From Acidobacteriaceae bacterium (lineage in GTDB: Bacteria > Acidobacteriota > Terriglobia > Terriglobales > Acidobacteriaceae): a stretch of 11,209 nt of DNA. Shown in pieces: positions 1-5,891 of this stretch; position 1 is the first letter of the stretch; the number at the start of each line of letters is the position of its first letter. The notes beneath the pieces were generated by a model. That model saw only the letters and a list, made by a program, of their open reading frames with translations. It was not told the DNA's origin and did not search any database. Where the stretch lies: assembly GCA_003164255.1 (NCBI GenBank), contig PLST01000596.1, positions 5,088-16,296 of the forward strand, written 5' to 3'. Made by a program: the position numbers and the translations under genes.

Positions 1-408
1 AGTTCCGCGGACCAAGCGGTTTACGCTGCCAAGACACTATACGATGCCGGTGTCCCGGTGGCGGAAATCACCATGACGGTTCCGGGAGCGGTCAATGCAA
101 TCAGTGAACTCGCACAGAAGTATCCCGACATGGTCGTGGGCGCAGGCACGGTGCTCGATAAGGAGACGGCCGAGCGTTGTCTCGATTTCGGAGCCCGGTT
201 TCTGACGAGTACGGGGCTGGTTCCTGAGGTGATTGGTTCCGCGCTCAAGCGGGGTGTTGTCGTGATCCCGGGCGCCCTCACGCCTACCGAGGTAATTGCC
301 GCTTGGAAGGCCGGCGCAGATTACGTGAAGATCTGTCCCACTGGGGCGATGGGCGGGGAGTTGTACATCCGGTCGTTAAAGCTTCCTCGTCGGGCAAATG
401 GGACATAG
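1..408 (+). CDS. eda: KHG/KDPG aldolase, 5' end outside window and 3' end truncated (probable decaying gene)
   Basis: The reading frame is open from the left edge; about 135 residues are visible. The family (2-keto-3-deoxy-6-phosphogluconate / 4-hydroxy-2-oxoglutarate aldolase, class I, cytoplasmic TIM barrel) splits KDPG into pyruvate and glyceraldehyde-3-phosphate. Seen here: EITMTVPGA with the active-site Glu (about residue 22), VVGAGTVLD, FLTSTGLVPEV, VIPGALTPTEVIAAWKAGADYVK with the Schiff-base Lys (codon 328-330), then GGELYIRSLKLP. The usual VK(I/V/L)FP after the lysine is ICP here. Homologues continue about 55-80 residues past the lysine, including the Gly-rich phosphate-binding strand. 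This frame ends only 25 residues after it, with an unrelated tail RRANGT and a TAG. I infer that a deletion or rearrangement removed the 3' end, so the product is probably not a working aldolase. The GTG at 58 is internal, not a start. The family call is firm; its functional state is inferred. Confidence 0.85.
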   Translation, partial: SSADQAVYAAKTLYDAGVPVAEITMTVPGAVNAISELAQKYPDMVVGAGTVLDKETAERCLDFGARFLTSTGLVPEVIGSALKRGVVVIPGALTPTEVIAAWKAGADYVKICPTGAMGGELYIRSLKLPRRANGT

Positions 409-735
409 GGAATATATGATGGCTTAAACAGAGTCTCCTACTCGGTTGTGATGTGATTGATTTGATTGCGACATGCGACTCCCCGATCAAGGAGGATGGA
501 GCAGGTTGCGGGCGCCCCCAAACGCGGCGACCGATGAAAATGCAATGAAGGACCTGCTAAAATTTTGCTTAGTTTTTATTCCTTCACAAGCCGTCCAGTC
601 GAGAGCAATTCGTGTTGAACAGCCGAAGCGCTATGGGGCCCAAGGGCGCTCGAATCGCCGGGTGCATACCGGGGTCGACCAACGCGGATCGCTAGTTCAA
701 GAGCGATCCTAACATTCCTAGAAGGTGGGTGCTGG
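409..735. other. Intergenic stretch without a convincing gene (about 330 bp)
   Basis: This lies between the truncated aldolase and the sensor kinase. An ATG-initiated frame of 79 codons at 473-712 has no recognisable motif and no plausible ribosome binding site, so I do not call it. I looked for the missing aldolase 3' end in all three forward frames and did not recognise it. Composition shifts to AT-rich around 537-592, with a TAAAAT hexamer near 558, which could be part of a promoter for the kinase operon. I see no matching -35 box. The last bases before 736 carry the kinase's Shine-Dalgarno-like sequence (AAGGTGGG, 723-730). Confidence 0.5.
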
Positions 736-2238
736 TTGTCCGCAGGCTCATTTCCAGTTCGTTCAGCGATGTCGGCCCGAAGCGACCGCGGCTCAAAGTC
801 TCGCGTACTCTTGTTTGCGCTGGAGTGCGCGCTGGGGATTGTGGCGCTCATCCTGGTGGCGGCCCTGGCACACTGGTTTGGGTGGCTGCTGCCAGTGGCA
901 CTGCTGCTTTATCTTCTGATTATTGTGCCGACGGCGTTGCTGTGCGGATTTTGGCAGGCCGTGATTGTTTCATTCTCGGCAGTGCTGGTGCATGGCTACT
1001 TTACGGCACGGCAGCCGGAGCTCAGCCTGGCGGAAGACCCGGCCACATCCGTTACCCTGCTTGCGTTTATCCTGGTTGCGCTGATCGTGAGCCGTCTTTC
1101 GTCGCGGGTGACCGGGCATGCGCGGGAAGCCGAATCATGGGGCGGGCAGATGCACGATCTGTACGAATTCACCCGCCGTACCCTGCAAATGAATCTTCAT
1201 GTGGAGCCGGGACCGGAGCTAGCAGAGCTTGTACATGAGATTTTTGCATTGGAGGCTGTGGCCGTTTTCGATGCGGATCTGCATAACGTGTACCAGGCGG
1301 GCTACTGGAGCGTGGATCCCCAGGAGATTGCGCAGAACGTCTACTACTTTGAGACGTCAGACGACGATCCAGAGACAGGCGTCGGCAGGCGCGTTGTGCG
1401 TCTGGGAACGGTGCCAGTTGGGAGCCTGGTGGTGCGCGGTGAAACCAGCCCGCTGACCAATAATGCCATCGCTTCGCTGATTGCCATTACGTTCGATCGC
1501 TATCGGGCGTTTGCCAACGAGAGCCGCATCGAGACCGAGCGCCGAACTGAGCAACTGCGCGCAACCGTGCTGGACAGCCTGGCCCACGCATACAAGACTC
1601 CGCTGACGGCGATCCGCGCCGCCAGTACGGGATTGGGCGAGATGGGGCACCTGTCGCCGGGACAGGCGGAGCTGGTCGGGTTGATCGATGAGCAGACAAG
1701 TGTTTTGAGCGAATTGACCAACCGTTTGCTTACGACGGCAAGGCTCGATGCAGGCGAGGTCACGATCCATGCAACGCCAGTGGGCGTGGGACCGTTGATT
1801 GAGGAAGTTCTGGACAGCCTACGGGATCGCCTGGCCAGCATGAAGGTTGCTATCGATCTGGAGGATGAGGATCTCATTCTCTTCTGCGATCGCCAGTTGA
1901 TGGTCATGCTGCTCACGCAGTACATTGACAATGCGTGCAAGTACTCAATCTACGGCACGGTGATCACCATTCGCGTTGTGCATGAAAAGGCGGAAGTCAT
2001 TCTTTCGGTGCACAGTTTCGGGCCTGTGATTCCGATGGCCGACCGCGAACGGATATTCGATCGCTACTACCGTTCCTCAAACCATTCAAACCGTGCTTCG
2101 GGAACTGGAATAGGTCTCTCGGTGGCCAAGCGCGTGGCTCTGATCCACAGCGGCTACGTGTGGGTTACGAGCGACGAGCACGAGGGGACCACATTTTTTG
2201 CAGCGATACCGGACTCAACGCAGAAGGGGAGAACGTGA
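736..2238 (+). CDS. KdpD-like membrane sensor histidine kinase (DUF4118 + HisKA + HATPase_c)
   Basis: This 500-residue protein resembles the C-terminal half of KdpD; the cytoplasmic KdpD/Usp sensor region at the usual N terminus is absent. Four hydrophobic segments lie at about residues 23-45, 49-70, 72-90 and 104-122 (DUF4118-type membrane bundle). A GAF-like linker spans about 135-260. The phosphoacceptor motif is LAHAYKTPLTAIR with His284. The ATPase domain has the N box DNACKYS (398-404), IFDRYYR (440-446) and an intact G2 box GTGIGLSVAKR (456-466). Two positions are unusual: the acidic residue normally following the phosphoacceptor His is Ala, and the G1 box normally D-x-G-x-G reads SFGPV, losing the Asp that contacts adenine. 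TTG 736 is chosen because AAGGTGGG sits about 5-6 nt upstream; ATG 769 (11 codons in) has no visible ribosome site but is the alternative. It overlaps the regulator gene by 4 bases (GTGA), so the pair is an operon. The ligand is unknown. Confidence 0.9.
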   Translation: MSAGSFPVRSAMSARSDRGSKSRVLLFALECALGIVALILVAALAHWFGWLLPVALLLYLLIIVPTALLCGFWQAVIVSFSAVLVHGYFTARQPELSLAEDPATSVTLLAFILVALIVSRLSSRVTGHAREAESWGGQMHDLYEFTRRTLQMNLHVEPGPELAELVHEIFALEAVAVFDADLHNVYQAGYWSVDPQEIAQNVYYFETSDDDPETGVGRRVVRLGTVPVGSLVVRGETSPLTNNAIASLIAITFDRYRAFANESRIETERRTEQLRATVLDSLAHAYKTPLTAIRAASTGLGEMGHLSPGQAELVGLIDEQTSVLSELTNRLLTTARLDAGEVTIHATPVGVGPLIEEVLDSLRDRLASMKVAIDLEDEDLILFCDRQLMVMLLTQYIDNACKYSIYGTVITIRVVHEKAEVILSVHSFGPVIPMADRERIFDRYYRSSNHSNRASGTGIGLSVAKRVALIHSGYVWVTSDEHEGTTFFAAIPDSTQKGRT

Positions 2239-3023
2239 CAAGCCAGACCGTAATTCGGGTTCTTGTTGTTGACGACGAATCGGCGATTCGCAGAGCATTG
2301 CGCCCACCGTTGGTTGAGCTCGGCTTCCAGGTGACCGAAGCATCGCGCGGCGAAGAGGCGCTGCAGTTGCTGCGCGCGGGCACCGTGGATGTGGTTCTGC
2401 TTGATGTGAATATGCCGGGTATCGGCGGCATTGAGACGCTGCGGCGCATTCGCACATTTGCTCCGCGACTGCCAATCCTGATGCTCACGGTTCGCGACCA
2501 GGAAGAAGACAAGGTGGAGGCACTGGAATCGGGAGCGGACGATTACGTTACCAAGCCTTTCAGCACACGGGAACTGATTGCGCGCATTCGCGCGGCGGTA
2601 CGCAGGGTTCGCGCGCCCGCCCGTGCTGAAGATGCTCCGATAGAAATTGGCGAGATTCTGCTTGAGCCTGTGAAGCGCACCGTTACAAAGCGCGGTCAGC
2701 CAGTGCATTTGACGCGCAAGGAGTTCGACATCCTGCACTGCCTGATGAGCCGGGCGGGCCGCGTGGTGACTTACGCCAAGCTGCTCACCGCAGTTTGGGG
2801 AGCGGACTACCGCGAAGAGGTTGAGTACCTGCGAACCTTTGTGCGGCAGTTGCGCAAGAAGATAGAGGACGATCCCTCCAATCCGATTTATCTTCTGACC
2901 GACGTGTATGTGGGATACCGATTTGCGGATGCGCAGATGCTGCAGGGCGACTCCGGCCTGGGCGAGTTCGAGTCCGTTACGGATGCAGACGAGCCGGAAG
3001 GAGTCAACGAGCCGGCGCCGTAG
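2235..3023 (+). CDS. OmpR/KdpE-family response regulator
   Basis: This is a 262-residue DNA-binding regulator, the expected partner of the kinase just upstream. Receiver domain (about residues 6-120): acidic pocket D13/D14, phosphoacceptor D57 in LLDVNMPG, T85 and K107 in DDYVTKPF, all canonical. The winged-helix output domain (about 135-235) contains HLTRKEFDILHCL, VWGADY, YLRTFVRQLRKKIEDDP and VGYRF, closest in pattern to KdpE. The GTG at 2235 is chosen because it overlaps the kinase stop (GTGA) and follows AAGGGGA by about 5 nt; this start places the first beta strand (VIRVLVVDDE) at the normal distance. An earlier GTG at 2160 would add 25 residues inside the kinase gene and is unlikely. 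About 25 extra residues rich in Asp, Glu and Gly follow the winged helix, making it longer than typical KdpE (about 225-230). No kdpFABC genes are visible, so the regulon is unknown. Confidence 0.93.
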   Translation: MTSQTVIRVLVVDDESAIRRALRPPLVELGFQVTEASRGEEALQLLRAGTVDVVLLDVNMPGIGGIETLRRIRTFAPRLPILMLTVRDQEEDKVEALESGADDYVTKPFSTRELIARIRAAVRRVRAPARAEDAPIEIGEILLEPVKRTVTKRGQPVHLTRKEFDILHCLMSRAGRVVTYAKLLTAVWGADYREEVEYLRTFVRQLRKKIEDDPSNPIYLLTDVYVGYRFADAQMLQGDSGLGEFESVTDADEPEGVNEPAP

Positions 3024-3123
3024 GCACCACGCCGAGGCATAGGTTTTCATTCGAAGAGGTATTGACGGGAAAATAACACCCCAGTCAGCGGAGCTTTGCT
3101 GCTCACTCATCGCGAGAAAGCCG

Positions 3124-3147
3124 ACCCAGGGGGTCCCCCGATGGGGC
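3124..3147. repeat. G/C-run palindromic element between convergent genes
   Basis: The segment alternates C and G runs and contains a perfect G5-T-C5 inverted repeat (3129-3139), followed by C4-GAT-G4 (3136-3146). It lies between the 3' ends of the regulator and apt, where a terminator or a dispersed intergenic repeat would be expected. A second small perfect inverted repeat, TCGAAGGCTTCGA (3161-3173), sits next to it. Neither has a proper T-run, so a rho-independent terminator call is weak. Whether it recurs elsewhere in the genome cannot be seen here. Confidence 0.3.
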
Positions 3148-3184
3148 ACAGTCTTGTTAATCGAAGGCTTCGAGTGTGAGGCCG

Positions 3185-3733
3185 TTATTCGTTGTAGTGG
3201 AGGAGACTGAAGACGTCGTATTCCTTGAAGCGATCACGGCCTTTCAGGAAGTCCAGCTCAACGGCGAAGGCGAGGCCGGCGATTTCTCCGCCTAGTTGCT
3301 TGACGAGTTTAACGGTGGCCTCCATGGTGCCGCCGGTGGCGAGCAGGTCGTCGACCAGCACCACACTCTGTCCGGGCTGAATAGCGTCCATGTGAATCTC
3401 AAGCGTGTCGGAGCCGTATTCCAGATCGTACGTGACGCGGGCGACCGGGGCCGGCAATTTGCGCGGCTTGCGGACGGGCACGAATCCCGCGTTGAGGCGG
3501 TAGGCCAGAGCGGGCCCAAAGATGAATCCACGCGCCTCGATACCGAGGACCAGGTCAATTTTGCGCTCTAGGTAGTGAGAGGCAAGTGCGTCAATGAGCT
3601 GTGCAAACCCGGTCTTGTCTTTGAGCAGAGTAGTGATGTCGTAAAAGAGAATCCCGGGCTTGGGGAAGTCGGGCACGGTGCGCACCAACTTTTTGAGATT
3701 CTCAACATTGATAGGCTTAATTGCTTCAGGCAT
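3185..3733 (-). CDS. apt: Adenine phosphoribosyltransferase
   Basis: This 182-residue cytoplasmic salvage enzyme converts adenine plus PRPP to AMP plus pyrophosphate. Type I phosphoribosyltransferase features are complete: N-terminal VPDFPKPGILFYDITTLL (residues 20-37, typical of Apt), GIEARGFIFGPALA (64-77), VRKPRKLP (87-94), and the PRPP-binding loop VVLVDDLLATGGTM (124-137). Length is normal for the family (about 170-185). The ATG at 3733 is chosen because homologues begin here and a GGAG lies about 11 nt upstream. The frame stays open for another 90 or so codons upstream, but that stretch has no family similarity. The acylphosphatase gene lies 148 bp upstream on the same strand, and the gap holds a perfect TATAAT, so apt may have its own promoter. 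It is convergent with the response regulator gene. Confidence 0.96.
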   Translation of the reverse strand: MPEAIKPINVENLKKLVRTVPDFPKPGILFYDITTLLKDKTGFAQLIDALASHYLERKIDLVLGIEARGFIFGPALAYRLNAGFVPVRKPRKLPAPVARVTYDLEYGSDTLEIHMDAIQPGQSVVLVDDLLATGGTMEATVKLVKQLGGEIAGLAFAVELDFLKGRDRFKEYDVFSLLHYNE

Positions 3734-3821
3734 TCGTACACTCGCTCCAAAATCGGACTTGAGAAAACACTCGGAATCTGCGGGAAGGGAACAGGCGGGG
3801 GACAATTCGGCTTCCTTGAAG

Positions 3822-3850
3822 ATTATAGAAGAACAGGGGGGCAGATAATA
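3822..3850 (-). promoter_or_regulatory. Candidate promoter for apt
   Basis: On the minus strand a perfect TATAAT (plus-strand ATTATA, 3822-3827) lies about 90 nt upstream of the apt ATG. The hexamer 17 nt further upstream (TATTAT) is a poor -35, so recognition might need an activator. The position in the acyP-apt gap is sensible. The hexamer alone is weak statistical evidence. Confidence 0.35.
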
Positions 3851-3867
3851 GGGAATAGGGAGTAGGC
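3847..3867. repeat. Short heptamer tandem repeat (AATAGGG, about 3 copies)
   Basis: Two perfect AATAGGG units (3847-3853, 3854-3860) are followed by a diverged third, AGTAGGC. They sit just outside the acylphosphatase stop codon and overlap the poor -35 position of the candidate apt promoter. This is a minimal array that could vary in copy number by slippage; no function is evident. Confidence 0.4.
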
Positions 3868-3881
3868 ACCACTGCCGCCTC

Positions 3882-4163
3882 TTACCAGGCGCCATCGATC
3901 CGGAACGAGCCAAGGCCTTCGGCTTCACTCTCATCAAGATAGTGCTCGATGAGGTGATCAACGCGGCTGCCGCGCGGACCGCGGCGCAGGCTGGCGCGGA
4001 GTTTGGCAAGGTCTTCGACGCTGCCGGAGGCCACGACTTCGACCTCGCCCTCCTCAGTGTTGCGCACCCAGCCGCGTAGGTCGAGCTCGCTGGCCTCGCG
4101 GTGCACGAACCAGCGAAAGCCTACACCCTGCACGCGACCCTGAATCAAGAAATGAAGAACCAT
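3882..4163 (-). CDS. acyP: Acylphosphatase
   Basis: This 93-residue protein is the typical length for the family, which hydrolyses carboxyl-phosphate bonds (for example acetyl- or 1,3-bisphosphoglycerate-type acyl phosphates). The diagnostic motif GRVQGVGFRWFV (residues 9-20) holds the phosphate-binding loop and the catalytic Arg17. GWVRNTEEGEVEVVASG (31-47) holds the catalytic Asn35, and a terminal strand LGSFRI follows, so the alpha/beta sandwich is complete. The ATG at 4163 matches the normal start, although I see no clear Shine-Dalgarno sequence ahead of it. It is transcribed divergently from trpG, with 120 bp between the start codons, and lies upstream of apt on the same strand. Its cellular role is not well defined in bacteria generally. 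Confidence 0.95.
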   Translation of the reverse strand: MVLHFLIQGRVQGVGFRWFVHREASELDLRGWVRNTEEGEVEVVASGSVEDLAKLRASLRRGPRGSRVDHLIEHYLDESEAEGLGSFRIDGAW

Positions 4164-4283
4164 CGTTTTGAGACCAAAGCCAGTTTTGCAGATGCGTGGC
4201 CGAGATGCAACAGGCGGGTGAGGCTGGCATTGCCGGCGGCATCGGTTCCCGACGGTCGCTCACGCGCTACACTGAGAGTGACC

Positions 4284-4865
4284 ATGGTGTTCGTTCTCGA
4301 CAACTACGATTCGTTTACCTACAACCTTGTCCAGTACCTGGGCGAACTGGGCGCGGAGGTTGTTGTGCGCCGCAATGACGATCTGACAGTGGAGGAGGTT
4401 GAGGCGCTGCATCCTGAGCGCATCCTACTTTCACCTGGGCCATGCACGCCGGGTGAAGCAGGCATCCTTGTTCCACTGATCCGGCACATGGCAGGCAAGG
4501 TGCCGATTCTGGGAGTTTGCCTGGGGCATCAGGCCATTGGTGAGGCCTTTGGGGGCAAAGTGATTCGCGCGCGCGGCCTGATGCACGGCAAGACCAGCCC
4601 GGTGGAGCACGATGGGAAGGGCGTGTTTGAAGGCTTACCCACTCCGCTTACCTGCACCCGCTACCACTCACTCATCGTCGAGGAAAAGTCACTGCCGGAC
4701 GACCTTGCGGTGACCGCCCGCACCGCTGAATCGAATGGCGCCAACGGTTCAGTGATCATGGGCCTTCGTCATCGCCATCTGCCGATTGAAGGCGTCCAGT
4801 TCCACCCGGAGAGCGTGCTGACCGAAGGTGGCCACCAGATGATCCGCAATTTTCTGGAAATGTAA
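4284..4865 (+). CDS. trpG: Anthranilate / aminodeoxychorismate synthase glutamine amidotransferase subunit (TrpG/PabA)
   Basis: This 193-residue class I glutamine amidotransferase releases ammonia from glutamine for the chorismate-using partner subunit. Motifs: FVLDNYDSFTYNLVQYL at the N terminus, LLSPGPCTPGEAG (48-60), nucleophile elbow GVCLGHQAIGEAFGG with Cys79, HGKTSPV (101-107), and FHPESVLTEGG with His174 and Glu176 completing the triad. The ATG at 4284 is the normal family start. The frame is open upstream to 4101, but that part runs antisense through acyP and has no similarity. Only a weak GAGAG-like ribosome site precedes it. TrpG and PabA cannot be told apart by sequence alone, and one protein often serves both pathways. 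trpE is nearby but convergent on the opposite strand. The stop overlaps the next gene's ATG by one base (TAATG), which suggests translational coupling. Confidence 0.95.
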   Translation: MVFVLDNYDSFTYNLVQYLGELGAEVVVRRNDDLTVEEVEALHPERILLSPGPCTPGEAGILVPLIRHMAGKVPILGVCLGHQAIGEAFGGKVIRARGLMHGKTSPVEHDGKGVFEGLPTPLTCTRYHSLIVEEKSLPDDLAVTARTAESNGANGSVIMGLRHRHLPIEGVQFHPESVLTEGGHQMIRNFLEM

Positions 4866-5839
4866 TGTCAATGGCGTGGACCTGGAGAGCTAACGTGCGC
4901 CGTTCAAGCCTGCTCGTCCGGGCTGCCGGATTTCTTATATTGCCTGCTTGTTGGGTCATTCCTGCCGTTACCGCACAGGCGCCCGCATCTGGCGTGGATC
5001 CCATTGCCATTGTTCCCATCGACAACAGCAGCGCGGACGCGGCTGCCACGGTGACAGGCGCTTTTGAAGTTACGCGCGGAGCTGCGGTGATTGCCGCCAG
5101 CGGATCAGTTACGGCTGCGAGCGAGACAACGCGGGTGATCCTTCCTCGTCGCGGCGAATTGCGCGTTTGCGCCTCCACATCGATCAAGCTGGCTGCCGAC
5201 TCAAGCGTTCCTGCAGGCGACACTCCGGGGTTGCTGATGGCGATGGACCACGGCGCTGTTGAGATGAGCTTTGCCATGAGCGGAGCCGCACCGAATAACG
5301 CAGACATGCTGCTGACGCCGGACTTCAGGATTTTAATCAGCGGTCCCGGATCAGCGGACGTGAAGGTGCGACTTGGCCAACAGGGCGATACCTGTGTGGA
5401 CAACTCAGGCACCGATGGTCCTTACGTGCTGGTTTCAAGCGTGTTTGAGGGCGGCGCTTATCGAGTTCAACCGGGGCAGCGGGTGATGTTTCAACATGGC
5501 AGTCTGCGCGAGGTGGTGGACGAGGAGAAGGAGTCCTGTGGCTGCCCTCCGGCGGCGGCAAAAGGGAATGAGTTTCCGATTGCCCAGAGCGAAGGCCTGG
5601 CGCCGCTGCCCAAGCCGGCCGCAGGTGCTGCCGGCGAGACAGCCGCGACGTCGGTGCCGGTAGGGCCTCTGGTGTACAAGAGCACCGATCATGCGACCGA
5701 GCCGGTGGCCTTGCCTACGGCTCCGACGGTGGCGACAGCAGATGCTGAAGCGGCCGCGCCGAAACCCGCAAATAAGCCCAAGGCTGGATTCTTTGGCAAG
5801 ATCGGCCACTTCTTCCGGCGCATCTTCGGCGCGGAGTGA
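4865..5839 (+). CDS. Secreted FecR-like protein of unknown function with cationic C-terminal segment
   Basis: I do not recognise a characterised family for this 324-residue protein. A signal peptide is likely: basic VRR (11-13), then a hydrophobic stretch (about 17-37) ending in VTAQA, with cleavage near residue 39. Residues about 60-215 look beta-rich and loosely FecR-like (GAFEVTRGAAVIAASGSV, RVILPRRGELRVCASTSIKL, VQPGQRVMF), suggesting a periplasmic or surface beta-sandwich. A CGC motif lies at 225-227. Residues about 230-306 are a low-complexity Ala/Pro-rich linker. The protein ends in GFFGKIGHFFRRIFGAE, a short basic amphipathic segment that could bind membrane or act as an anchor. It starts inside the trpG stop codon (TAATG), so it is probably co-translated with trpG; a second ATG at 4871 is an alternative start. 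Why an exported protein should follow trpG is unclear. The coding call is firm and the FecR resemblance is tentative. Confidence 0.85.
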   Translation: MSMAWTWRANVRRSSLLVRAAGFLILPACWVIPAVTAQAPASGVDPIAIVPIDNSSADAAATVTGAFEVTRGAAVIAASGSVTAASETTRVILPRRGELRVCASTSIKLAADSSVPAGDTPGLLMAMDHGAVEMSFAMSGAAPNNADMLLTPDFRILISGPGSADVKVRLGQQGDTCVDNSGTDGPYVLVSSVFEGGAYRVQPGQRVMFQHGSLREVVDEEKESCGCPPAAAKGNEFPIAQSEGLAPLPKPAAGAAGETAATSVPVGPLVYKSTDHATEPVALPTAPTVATADAEAAAPKPANKPKAGFFGKIGHFFRRIFGAE

Positions 5840-5891
5840 CTGTCAGCCGCGCTGAAGGCGAAGGTTCGAGTTGGTTTGCAGTGCTTGATTG

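Noticed and set aside
473..712. 79-codon frame in the gap before the sensor kinase
   Set aside because: It has an ATG but no ribosome site, mixed composition and no motif or membrane segment; most likely chance.
2154..3149. 331-codon open frame on the minus strand antisense to the response regulator
   Set aside because: It mirrors the codon structure of a fully motif-supported gene, has no recognisable domain, and such long antisense frames are common in GC-rich coding DNA.
3020..3872. 11-bp direct repeat GTAGGCACCAC at 3020-3030 and 3862-3872 flanking apt
   Set aside because: An 11-bp match is expected several times by chance in 11 kb, and there is no transposase or inverted termini, so I do not read apt as a mobile insertion.
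3734..4009. Extending apt upstream to a start at 4009
   Set aside because: The added 92 residues overlap acyP, have no phosphoribosyltransferase similarity, and the family start fits ATG 3733.
4230..4273. Promoter for trpG (TTGCCG ... TACACT)
   Set aside because: Spacing between the boxes is about 32 nt, far from 17, so the pair does not form a credible sigma70 promoter.
4101..4283. Extending trpG to an upstream start at 4101
   Set aside because: The extra 61 residues run antisense through the acylphosphatase N terminus and precede the conserved family start MVFVLDNYDS.
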